Assembly (NCBI GenBank): GCA_948616985.1
Contig: CAPGDO010000008.1
Location: forward strand, 30,291 to 94,290
Reading direction: 5' to 3'
Length of the DNA stretch: 64,000 nt
Origin: MGBC163016 sp910588905
GTDB lineage: Bacteria; Actinomycetota; Coriobacteriia; Coriobacteriales; Eggerthellaceae
The position numbers and the translations under genes are program-made. This document shows positions 7,883-15,158 of this stretch, one piece after another (the first letter of the stretch is position 1; every line of letters begins with the position of its first letter). The notes beneath the pieces are model-generated. The model made no database searches, had not been told where the DNA came from, and saw nothing but the letters and a program-made list of their open reading frames with translations.

Positions 7883-8590
7883 CTAGCCGTCAGTGGCGCT
7901 CGCCGGGCCGTTGAGATCTATGGGATCACCGCCGTAGGTAGGAGGAGCCTGGAAGAGGACCATAAGCACGTCCTTCGACCGAGCCGGAGCTTCTCTCAGA
8001 TCCCAGATCAGCTGCTCTTTGAAAGTGTGGAAATCTGCCGGAACCCCCGTTGCCTCCAACCCTAAGCCAACAGCGTCATAGAGAGCGCGGTAGAGATGAT
8101 AGGTCTGCGTGGAGACGATGATGCGCTCAGCCCCGAAGACGTTCTTCGCTCGATGCATGCTCTCATAGGTGGAGAACCCCGCATGATCGCAGAAGATGTC
8201 GTCTTCGGGCACGCCCTGCTTCATGGCATACTGCTTCATCCCATTGACCTCGTCGTAGCTGGTGGTGCCATGGTCACCGCTCATGATGATCTTCGGGGCA
8301 GCTCCAGCCCGGTACAGGGCTATGGCGTTATCAAGCCGGTCCCTCAGGATGTCCGAAGGCCTGCCGTCTGGGTAGACCAATGCGCCGAGGACCAAGATGG
8401 CATCAGCATCTTGACCAGCAGCTTCTTCTGCCGTGATGATGCGCTCGGAGGTCGTACCGATGACGATGGCGTTCGTGATGCCCAAGAACGCGCACCCAAA
8501 CAGGATGCACCCGATCAGCCCGAATGTCACGCCACGGAAGACCCTGCTTCGCCGCCAGAGCGACGGGCGCTTCTTGCTCTGTTCGTCCAT
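7883..8590 (-). CDS. SanA/YdcF-type DUF218 membrane-anchored protein
   Basis: A single N-terminal membrane anchor (about 18-40 of the 235-residue form) precedes a DUF218 domain with the pattern ADAILVLGALVYPDGRPS, DRLDNAIALYRAGAAPKIIMSGD and a YESMHRAKNVF segment. SanA/YdcF proteins are linked to envelope integrity, and in E. coli SanA affects vancomycin sensitivity; the biochemical activity is not settled. Three in-frame ATGs occur at 8605, 8596 and 8590. A GGAG lies nine bases before 8590, so this start is chosen, with modest certainty. The gene follows the nuclease gene on the same strand and may share its transcript. Confidence 0.82.
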   Translation of the reverse strand: MDEQSKKRPSLWRRSRVFRGVTFGLIGCILFGCAFLGITNAIVIGTTSERIITAEEAAGQDADAILVLGALVYPDGRPSDILRDRLDNAIALYRAGAAPKIIMSGDHGTTSYDEVNGMKQYAMKQGVPEDDIFCDHAGFSTYESMHRAKNVFGAERIIVSTQTYHLYRALYDAVGLGLEATGVPADFHTFKEQLIWDLREAPARSKDVLMVLFQAPPTYGGDPIDLNGPASATDG

Positions 8591-8615
8591 AGTCATAGGC
8601 TCCATGATACCAAGG

Positions 8616-9542
8616 TCAGGGCTTGCATGTCCCGCACGGCGCATAGCCGTCCTGCAAGAGCTCTTCGCGAGACCCCGCGAACGACTCCTTGTTCTGGTCC
8701 TTCATCGTCTGCACCGCATCACATGCTGGGTCATGGAACTTCTTGGTTCGAGTGTTCAGCACGTATTCGCCCGCGGTATCCGGCAACGTCGGCGTGGCTG
8801 CCTCCAACCAGCTCTCCCCTGTTGCGTGATCGATGACCACGCCTGGCTGCACATTCCAGAAGAATAGGTTGAAGCAGATAGCCTCACCGCCATCCTCGAT
8901 GGACTGGGCTTCATACTGCACACCCGTGGCGAGAGCATTGCTGCCCTCATAGACAGGTGTGACCCGCAGGAGCACGTGCTTTCCCGTGTTGCGGATATGG
9001 GCCAAGATCCGCTCCTCGTAGGGCTGCATCACCGTTTGATTCATATAGGTGGTGCCCGTGATGAGATTACGCGGATCGTCATTCTTCCCACTCAAGGACC
9101 AAGCGATGAGGTGGCTGCGGTTATACAGGCTGCCCCCGCTCACGCAGTCGTACTGCTTCTGGCACCAGCCGGAAGGGTGCACGTCACGCAAAGACGTGCG
9201 CTTCTCTTGGCTGCCGGGCCTCGTCTCGTCGCTCACCAAAGCGATCGCCTGGGTCGTACGACCAAGCTCGTCAAGAGGCCCATAGGATTCCCGCGGTGTC
9301 AGCGTGAGCTCTTCGGCCGTGAAGTCCGGAACGCCACCGTTGATCTCAAGGAACGGCTCTCCCGTATAGGCCTGGATGGAGAGCTCTGATGCGTCAACAG
9401 CCGATGGCTCCTGGACCGAAGGGCTCGGCTGGATGGAAGCAGGAGGAGATGCTTCGGCTGCGCAACCAGTGAGGCTGAGCACCAGCACGAGCGCACTCAG
9501 CAGCGCAGCTAGCTTGATATGCGCACCTCTTCCCTTCGCCAT
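8616..9542 (-). CDS. Lipoprotein DNA/RNA non-specific endonuclease (EndA-like)
   Basis: An N-terminal signal ending in the lipobox LTGC (C27) predicts a surface lipoprotein. After a Ser/Pro-rich linker comes a beta-beta-alpha-metal nuclease domain with the active-site segment LYNRSHLIAWSLSG: H144 takes the general-base position, and N168 in TTYMNQT the metal-binding asparagine. This closely follows streptococcal DNA-entry nuclease EndA. The last 50 residues (KKFHDPACDAV ... GYAPCGTCKP) form a small Cys-containing module like the Ada metal-binding-type tail of some secreted nucleases. Likely roles are DNA uptake, nutrient scavenging or degrading extracellular traps. The start ATG lacks a strong ribosome binding site. 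Confidence 0.87.
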   Translation of the reverse strand: MAKGRGAHIKLAALLSALVLVLSLTGCAAEASPPASIQPSPSVQEPSAVDASELSIQAYTGEPFLEINGGVPDFTAEELTLTPRESYGPLDELGRTTQAIALVSDETRPGSQEKRTSLRDVHPSGWCQKQYDCVSGGSLYNRSHLIAWSLSGKNDDPRNLITGTTYMNQTVMQPYEERILAHIRNTGKHVLLRVTPVYEGSNALATGVQYEAQSIEDGGEAICFNLFFWNVQPGVVIDHATGESWLEAATPTLPDTAGEYVLNTRTKKFHDPACDAVQTMKDQNKESFAGSREELLQDGYAPCGTCKP

Positions 9543-9618
9543 GATGCCAGCATGACAGGGGCGCGCGAACGTGTCAAATCAGACGTAGAGCTAGAGCAGA
9601 GCCAACTATCGGTCAAGA

Positions 9619-10917
9619 TCACGGGCAAGACGGCACAAATGACCGTTCCATAGCGTGAATCGTCTGCTCATTCAGCTCCCTCAATTCAGGTATCAAGCGA
9701 TCTGCAAGGTCTTTCCCGTCCTTGAAGGAGCGAGCTTCCTCTTCTAACACGGAAAGCGAATGCAGGATCGCTTCGGCGAGGTTGAGAAGCAGATCGACTA
9801 TCCGACCGTCATCAAAGCCGACAACCTCCGCCAGACGCTGGACATGATGCCGCCTCAGCATCCTGATGCGATTCTCACCCCCTATGCTCATAGCGCACCG
9901 CAGTACATGGTGACGCCGGTCGTAGTCGTATGGAAGCCCCGAGGCAACGTCATAAAGCGGAGACAGGATCGGGCCCGACGGGTCATGCAGCAACACTGAG
10001 AAGTTCTTCGCATGCGCGTCAGGTGCACCCACGAGATAGTTGAAGAAAAGCTGCGCCACGAAGGCAGCTTTGTTTTCTCGCGCATTCGGATGCTTGTCCA
10101 ACAGAAGAACAACGTCGCGCACAGAAGGACCACCGTCGCTTGGATACTTCTTGTCGGGAAAGACAGACAGCGCTTGGCAGAGGTCCTCTTGGTGCAGGCG
10201 CATCACTTCGCTGGAACCCAGAACGAGCCTGTCATAGCGCTTGACCACAATGGCTGGTTCATCGTTGAATAGAACATAGGAGCTTTCCGATGCGGGCAGA
10301 CCGCAAAGGCTTGCCAAACGGAGGCACAGATGCTCATTCAGAGCCTGGCAGGCAAGAGAGGGGATGCCGGGTTTGATGATGTGGGTGGTTGCCGCTGACC
10401 CTTCGCATTCGAACCATGCATCATCGAACTGCGCGAGTGCGATCTTCGACTGCTGGCCCCCAAGAGACCAATGCTCGGTGCGGAGTTGCCAAAGCGCCGA
10501 GGTATCCAGTCGAATCGCTCTGAGCCTGGAGGCGATGTCATCTGTGCTGGTCTTATGGTAACGCGAGATAGTCTCCCTTGTATCGACAGGTCGCTCGCGC
10601 GTAAGGACCTGCACGGCTCCTGCGCAATCGGAGCCGATGTGCCCCAGAAGCGCGAACGGGTTGTTGCCTGATACGCCGAACTCATCACCTAACCGGCGCC
10701 TCAGCCCCCTATCCTCGGGCAGAAGCCCGAACAAGAATGGCCGCACCACTTTGTCGCCATACGTCACGTTGGCTACCGGCATGCTGAGCGAGAGCGGGAT
10801 GCCGTCGTAAGAGGGTTCGTAGGAGAAATCGAGGGCTCCGTTCTCATCCTCCATGACCCAGCCAACAGAAACGCCATTGATGAGGACGAGCAGCTCTCGT
10901 ATGACGCGCGCGCTCAT
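9619..10917 (-). CDS. hipA: HipA-family serine/threonine kinase toxin
   Basis: The 432-residue protein has the HipA N-terminal subdomain (about 8-105, with SLSMP and LLPEDRGLRRRL) and the C-terminal kinase lobe. K182 in HIIKPG is the ATP-contacting lysine, DAHAKN at 300-305 is the catalytic loop with D300, and LYDVAS with D323 is the metal-binding motif. E. coli HipA phosphorylates glutamyl-tRNA synthetase and causes dormancy; related proteins use other synthetases. All key residues are present, so it should be active. The start overlaps the hipB stop (ATGA). Confidence 0.93.
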   Translation of the reverse strand: MSARVIRELLVLINGVSVGWVMEDENGALDFSYEPSYDGIPLSLSMPVANVTYGDKVVRPFLFGLLPEDRGLRRRLGDEFGVSGNNPFALLGHIGSDCAGAVQVLTRERPVDTRETISRYHKTSTDDIASRLRAIRLDTSALWQLRTEHWSLGGQQSKIALAQFDDAWFECEGSAATTHIIKPGIPSLACQALNEHLCLRLASLCGLPASESSYVLFNDEPAIVVKRYDRLVLGSSEVMRLHQEDLCQALSVFPDKKYPSDGGPSVRDVVLLLDKHPNARENKAAFVAQLFFNYLVGAPDAHAKNFSVLLHDPSGPILSPLYDVASGLPYDYDRRHHVLRCAMSIGGENRIRMLRRHHVQRLAEVVGFDDGRIVDLLLNLAEAILHSLSVLEEEARSFKDGKDLADRLIPELRELNEQTIHAMERSFVPSCP

Positions 10918-11423
10918 GAGCGCTCCTCGTGAACTTCGAGAACGCCTTTCTCAGGCGCAGCATCCCTACGAGGAGAGAACAGAGGAGATGTGTCCAGCAG
11001 GCTTATGTTCGCTTGGCTGGCGTCCAATGCAGAGGCAACGGTTTCGCCAAGCGATCTAGCTACCACCGATGCCGACATCTGCTTCGAAGATGCTCCCGCC
11101 CCATGCGCAGGTGATCCATATAGATCACCCAATGCCACGGCAACCGCGCTCAGAGGCTGATTCGTTCCTGAACAGGCTGCTTCATACGCGGAAGGATCAT
11201 CTTCTTCAGCCGTGTCGTCCAACATCATGCGGATATTCAAGGACGAAAGCACTGCGAACAGCTTATCAGGATACACTGCAGCGGACGCACCCTTCTCCAA
11301 TCTGTTGACAAAGCCTCTGGATACCCCCGCCGAATCCGCCAGCTGTTGCTGGGTCAGCCCTTTGCGCTTACGCGCTTCCTGGATCGTTGCGCCTATCTGT
11401 CGAGGCGTGTGTATCTCCTTCAT
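10914..11423 (-). CDS. hipB: HipB-like XRE-family antitoxin
   Basis: Residues about 8-70 form a Cro/C1-type helix-turn-helix (KGLTQQQLADSAGVSRGFVNRLEKG). HipB should bind operator DNA and neutralise HipA. At 169 residues it is longer than the 88-residue E. coli HipB; the extra C-terminal hundred residues are low in recognisable motifs, rich in Ser and Ala, and may contact the toxin. The ATG at 11423 has an AAGGAGCACC site. It is the first gene of a hipBA operon preceded by three iterated operator-like sites. Confidence 0.88.
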   Translation of the reverse strand: MKEIHTPRQIGATIQEARKRKGLTQQQLADSAGVSRGFVNRLEKGASAAVYPDKLFAVLSSLNIRMMLDDTAEEDDPSAYEAACSGTNQPLSAVAVALGDLYGSPAHGAGASSKQMSASVVARSLGETVASALDASQANISLLDTSPLFSPRRDAAPEKGVLEVHEERS

Positions 11424-11459
11424 GGTGCTCCTTGCCAGCGACGGCCCTGTCGATGCACC

Positions 11460-11525
11460 AATACTAATACATTAGTATAATGTGTCAATACTGGTACATA
11501 TCTTAATGCTCTAATACTGGCACAT
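11460..11525 (-). promoter_or_regulatory. hipBA promoter with three iterated operator sites
   Basis: AATACTxxxACAT recurs three times, at 11460-11472, 11487-11499 and 11513-11525, with 26-27 bp spacing. The first copy lies in a perfect palindrome: ATACTAAT (11461-11468), AC, ATTAGTAT (11471-11478). On the reverse strand a TTGACA -35 box (11488-11483) and a TAGTAT -10 box (11466-11461) are 16 bp apart, so the palindrome fills the spacer and -10. HipB binding there would block RNA polymerase. Confidence 0.75.
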
Positions 11526-11593
11526 CTCTATCATGTACCGCACGCGAATGACGCACAAAACGATCTCATTCCAATGCAGTACCGAAAGATTCC

Positions 11594-11944
11594 CTAGAGC
11601 GGCCGCGTAGTGGGCGCTTCGCCGTTATCTAACATGAAGCGGATGCGCTCTTCCAGCTTGGCTGCTGGGACGATGCAATCGAACAAGGGGGACTTCATCC
11701 TATCTTGCACCCAGACCACATAGGGAAGCGCTGCTACGGCGAACTTGATGCGCAGGGCCTTCTGCTCATCTATGTTCACGATGCAGCACTTCACCTGCCC
11801 CTCCAGCTGTTCAGACAACCCTTCCAGCACCGGAGCCATCTCATCACAGAAGGTGCACCATCCGCTGGTGAATAGGATGACACAGGGGATATCCGAGGCT
11901 GCAACCTCTTGCTCGAACGTCTCGTCAGTGATCTCGTGCAACAT
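11594..11944 (-). CDS. Thioredoxin-like protein
   Basis: The 116-residue protein has a thioredoxin fold with an active site SGWCTFC (C30, C33), an EMAPVLEGL helix after it, a VNIDE strand end, and the cis-proline in AALPYVVW. The WCTFC dipeptide differs from the classical WCGPC, so its redox potential and partners may differ from housekeeping thioredoxin. No signal peptide is seen, so it is cytosolic. The ATG at 11944 has an AAGGAGCC site. It stands alone downstream of hipBA. Confidence 0.83.
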   Translation of the reverse strand: MLHEITDETFEQEVAASDIPCVILFTSGWCTFCDEMAPVLEGLSEQLEGQVKCCIVNIDEQKALRIKFAVAALPYVVWVQDRMKSPLFDCIVPAAKLEERIRFMLDNGEAPTTRPL

Positions 11945-12009
11945 AGTGGCTCCTTATCCTAGATCCCTTGCGGGACCGATGGCATTTCCAGACAGGGTAG
12001 CAGCTGCGC

Positions 12010-12426
12010 TCAAACCGAGGGAGCCCCCGATGTATAGGCCTTCTTGTCTTGATAGGAGAAGACCGCAACCAGGACGCAGGGTATGGCAAGCACGATTCCC
12101 AAAAGACCCATGCCAACGATATAGACTGCAGCTCCCACGATGCTCCACACCATGACCGTCGTGAGCTTTGCAGGTGTGCGAGCATTGCGCACGCCCAGGA
12201 TCCCTGCCACCAACCCAGGGACGACAGCGACCATGGCTACGGCCAGGAGAGACCCCCACCAGGCAGCTCCCACAAACAGGTCGAAGGGGTCGCTGCCATC
12301 AGCAACGATGGCGATGCCGAGCCCCACCGCCAAGAACCCCAACAGCCCGAGCAGCAAGCCCAGGCCGCTGATGACGATGTTCGCGATGCTCAGCCCCTGT
12401 ATGGCTTTCCCGTGATACGCGTACAT
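12010..12426 (-). CDS. Small four-helix membrane protein, DUF4190-like
   Basis: A 138-residue protein beginning MYAYHGKAIQGLSIANIVIS with hydrophobic segments at about 11-42, 52-73, 86-104 and 107-128. The opening amphipathic KA-xx-LSIANIV pattern and Gly-rich helices resemble DUF4190-type membrane proteins. The ATG at 12426 has a GAGAGG site and is preferred over further upstream codons. No function can be assigned. It is between the carbonic-anhydrase-like gene and the thioredoxin-like gene on the same strand. Confidence 0.6.
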   Translation of the reverse strand: MYAYHGKAIQGLSIANIVISGLGLLLGLLGFLAVGLGIAIVADGSDPFDLFVGAAWWGSLLAVAMVAVVPGLVAGILGVRNARTPAKLTTVMVWSIVGAAVYIVGMGLLGIVLAIPCVLVAVFSYQDKKAYTSGAPSV

Positions 12427-12491
12427 GACAACCTCTCTTCCTGTGAGGCAACGGGACGTCCCCTCCTCACGTTGCGGCTTCAGACGCAGAG

Positions 12492-12998
12492 CTAGAGCAG
12501 CCCTTCTTCGGCCAAGGTACGGCCGATGCCTACGTACTCTTCGCAATTCACGCGAAGGCTCTCCAGTTCATCCTCTGTGAGCTCTCGGACGATCTTCGCC
12601 GGTGAGCCCATGATCAGAACGCCGTCAGGTGCATCCATCTTCCCCGTTACCAACGCCCCTGCTCCAATGAGGCAGTTGCGCCCGATCTTCGCTCCGTCCA
12701 ACACGATAGCACCCATGCCCACGAGCGACCCATCTCCGATCGTGCATCCATGGAGGATAGCGCCATGGCCCACGGATACCTCTTCGCCAACCACCACGTC
12801 ACCGTTGATGGGCACGTGCAAGCACACGAGCTCCTGGATGTTGGTACGTGCGCCAACATAAACATGGCCGCCCATATCTCCCCGCAGCGTTGCGCCGTAG
12901 AGCACTGTGACATCCTGAGCGATGTGCACGTCTCCCACGACCGTGGCATTCGCCGCTATCTTGGCGGAGGGGTGTATCTCGGGCGTTCCGTAGGTCAT
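12492..12998 (-). CDS. Gamma-carbonic anhydrase family protein (YrdA/CamH-like)
   Basis: The 168-residue protein is a left-handed parallel beta-helix of hexapeptide repeats ending in a C-terminal helix. The metal ligands of the family are in place: His in LVCLHVP, His in VSVGHGA and His in AILHGC, together with the TNIQE and RGDMG segments. Proteins of this branch bind zinc or another metal; many lack proven anhydrase activity. The ATG at 12998 has an AGGAGG site. It is not obviously in an operon with its neighbours. Confidence 0.88.
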   Translation of the reverse strand: MTYGTPEIHPSAKIAANATVVGDVHIAQDVTVLYGATLRGDMGGHVYVGARTNIQELVCLHVPINGDVVVGEEVSVGHGAILHGCTIGDGSLVGMGAIVLDGAKIGRNCLIGAGALVTGKMDAPDGVLIMGSPAKIVRELTEDELESLRVNCEEYVGIGRTLAEEGLL

Positions 12999-13176
12999 GC
13001 TGGCCTCCTATCAGGTATGCGTGGATGACATTAGAGCACATCTTATCCTTAGCTTGGATCAAGTGGCAAAGATCCATTGTCTCCGAAAACCACAGAGTGC
13101 GCGAACAACCAGCGGATGCAACGAGAGATATCGGAAGGCACGCTTTTCTGCCTATATCCCTATAAGCCCCACGACC

Positions 13177-13590
13177 TCAGCCGAATGGATCCACGAGCGG
13201 TACATCCAGATAATCGAAGTCTCTGGTATTCCTCGTAGCAACGATAAGACCATTGACATCCGCGATAGAAGCGATCATCAAATCCTCGATAGCAGGTGAG
13301 CGCCCTGCAGATACAGCCTGCTCATGGAAGACGGCGCACTGTTCAGCGCACCGAGCATCGAAAGAGAGCGTCTTCGGGACATACCTCTCTACCAGAGCCG
13401 ATATCATCTGCCCGAGCTTCGCCCGGCGTTTACCCATAGGCATCATGAGCTCACCGAAGCGCATCTCCTCTATGGAGATGACCGAAAGATACAGCTCATC
13501 GGCATGCCGTTGCAGCCATTCCATAACATGCAGCGCTGGTTCTTTCTTGCATACCTCTGAGATGACGTTGGTATCCACAAGGTATGCCAT
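13177..13590 (-). CDS. vapC: PIN-domain toxin (VapC/FitB type)
   Basis: The 137-residue protein has the PIN acidic pattern: D6 in YLVDTNVISEV, E in SVISIEEM, D102-type acidic in IEDLMIASIADVNGL and the final TRNTRDFDYL. This matches FitB-type VapC ribonucleases, which usually cut tRNA or rRNA. It begins one base after the antitoxin stop. The acidic residues are intact, so it should be functional. Confidence 0.9.
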   Translation of the reverse strand: MAYLVDTNVISEVCKKEPALHVMEWLQRHADELYLSVISIEEMRFGELMMPMGKRRAKLGQMISALVERYVPKTLSFDARCAEQCAVFHEQAVSAGRSPAIEDLMIASIADVNGLIVATRNTRDFDYLDVPLVDPFG

Positions 13591-13591
13591 A

Positions 13592-13828
13592 TCAGATCAG
13601 CACTCCGGTCACGCGCGGAACATGCCTTTGCGAAAGCGGGATATCCATACCGCCGACCTCTTGGGCCTCACGACGAAGCATATCCACCCAGCTCTCTGAC
13701 TCCGGGGCAAGCGCTTCTTCAAGGATGGCGCGCGCCTCAGCTTGCTGACTCCTTCCATGCTTGGCCGCATTGATGGCAAGAGCTCTTTTGGTCTCTTCAC
13801 TCAACTCCCTTACAAGCAAGGTAGGCAC
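13592..13828 (-). CDS. FitA-like ribbon-helix-helix antitoxin
   Basis: The 78-residue protein has an N-terminal RHH fold (TLLVRELSEETKRALAINAA, then HGRSQQAEARAIL) and a C-terminal tail (ESWVDMLRREAQEV) that would wrap the toxin. The start is GTG at 13828 with a strong AAGGAGGG site. It is the first gene of the toxin-antitoxin operon and should repress it through the palindromes upstream. Confidence 0.88.
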   Translation of the reverse strand: MPTLLVRELSEETKRALAINAAKHGRSQQAEARAILEEALAPESESWVDMLRREAQEVGGMDIPLSQRHVPRVTGVLI

Positions 13829-13844
13829 TGGGCCCTCCTTCGAA

Positions 13845-13880
13845 CGATATCGATGATATATTTGATATCAATGATATCAT
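13845..13880 (-). promoter_or_regulatory. Palindromic operator cluster of the FitAB/VapBC operon
   Basis: Three short perfect palindromes built on GATATC occur within 36 bp: CGATATCG (13845-13852), TGATATCA (13863-13870) and ATGATATCAT (13871-13880). They lie 17-52 bp upstream of the antitoxin start, in an AT-rich patch that would contain the promoter. Binding of the RHH antitoxin is inference. Confidence 0.6.
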
Positions 13881-14061
13881 TTTATTCCCATCCCTCCCAT
13901 CAAGACCTTCTTCGCGTTATCACCGATCACGAACCATGACGCATCTCTGGAAATGCTCATTACCGCCCTACGGTGAGGTTTCAGTTCAGGAAGACCCAGA
14001 AGGGCAAGCTGGAAGGTGCCCTAGGATAGGCGAAACGCAAGCAACGACGACAGGGTTCGAT

Positions 14062-14367
14062 ATGGCTGATAAGAACACGACGACGAAAGAGCATCCGCAC
14101 CTGCGCAACGCAGCCGTCCGCATCATCGGCTATACAGCCTCGGTCCTCGCTGTGGTCATGTACGTAGCCTACATCCCCCAGATCTCGGACAATCTTGCCG
14201 GACACCCCGGCAACCCCATCCAGCCCTTCGCCGCCATGCTCAACTGCATCATGTGGTCAGCCTATGGTCTTCTGCCGAAGAAGAAGGATTGGCCTATCGT
14301 CATTGCGAACGTACCGGGCGTCTTCCTTGCCGCCACCGCCTTCCTGACCGCCCTCTTCCATGGCTGA
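14062..14367 (+). CDS. SemiSWEET/PQ-loop sugar transporter
   Basis: The 101-residue protein has three membrane helices (about 20-42, 52-70 and 76-98) and the PQ-loop signature VAYIPQIS. A single three-helix bundle of this size is a SemiSWEET, which dimerises and moves sugars down their gradient; the substrate is not known. The ATG at 14062 fits the start of conserved sequence, though the ribosome binding site is weak. The 3' end overlaps the next gene by eight bases, implying translational coupling with SfsA. Confidence 0.85.
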   Translation: MADKNTTTKEHPHLRNAAVRIIGYTASVLAVVMYVAYIPQISDNLAGHPGNPIQPFAAMLNCIMWSAYGLLPKKKDWPIVIANVPGVFLAATAFLTALFHG

Positions 14368-15118
14368 GCCCCGCATAGCATCCGAACCCTACGTATTCCC
14401 CGAACCCCTGCGTGAAGGCATCATCCTGGAACGGCCGAATCGGTTCATCATGGACGTAGCCTTGGACGGAATGACCATGCGCTGTCACTGTCCGGTGGTC
14501 ACCCGAATCGGCGATCTTGATCTGACCGGCCGTCCTTGCTTGGTATCGGATAGCCACAACCCCAAGCGCAAGATGCCGCTCACCGTGGAAGCCTTCTCCC
14601 TCGATCAGCCAGACGCACCCCAAAAGCGATGGATCGGCATGAACCAAACCGCCTCGAACCGCTACGTGGAGCACTTCCTGAAGCAAGGAGCGTTCGATGC
14701 CATCACGGGCCCGGTAGATCAGGTCAAGCGCGAAGTGAAGCTGGGGGCTTCTCGCCTGGATTTCCTCATCAACGACCAGCTCTACCTAGAGGCGAAGACG
14801 CCGATGGTGCAGATCCAAACAGACATCCCCGCTCACGTGGCACGCCTCCCCGAAAAGCCCTTCAGCTCCACTGATCGCGTGCTGCGCCATCTGCGAGACC
14901 TGGCCGCATCCTTGGAAGACCACGACCGTGCCGTCATCCTCTATTGCCTCTACTATGAGAACTTCGGCTTCCGCTACTACCATGGCACCACCTACGAAGA
15001 GGTCATGGAAACGGTGCAGAGCTGCCACGATGCAGGCGTAGAGCTTTGGCAGGCAGACTTCGCCATGACGCCGGAGAGCATCAGCCTCGTTCAGTATCAT
15101 CCCCTGGAGGAGTGGTAG
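14360..15118 (+). CDS. sfsA: SfsA-family sugar fermentation stimulation protein
   Basis: The 252-residue protein follows the SfsA pattern: ILERPNRFIMDVALDG, the small-domain CHCP segment, the LGASRLDFLI segment with the catalytic-type acidic residues, YLEAKTP, and AVILYCLYYENF in the C-terminal part. SfsA was first described as a regulator of maltose metabolism genes and is now seen as a nuclease-like DNA-binding protein. Its overlap with the SemiSWEET gene is in keeping with a link to sugar use. It lacks its own ribosome binding site. Confidence 0.85.
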   Translation: MAEPRIASEPYVFPEPLREGIILERPNRFIMDVALDGMTMRCHCPVVTRIGDLDLTGRPCLVSDSHNPKRKMPLTVEAFSLDQPDAPQKRWIGMNQTASNRYVEHFLKQGAFDAITGPVDQVKREVKLGASRLDFLINDQLYLEAKTPMVQIQTDIPAHVARLPEKPFSSTDRVLRHLRDLAASLEDHDRAVILYCLYYENFGFRYYHGTTYEEVMETVQSCHDAGVELWQADFAMTPESISLVQYHPLEEW

Positions 15119-15158
15119 CTCAAGATGCCCCATGGAGGGGCCCGCAGGCCCTTCGCCC

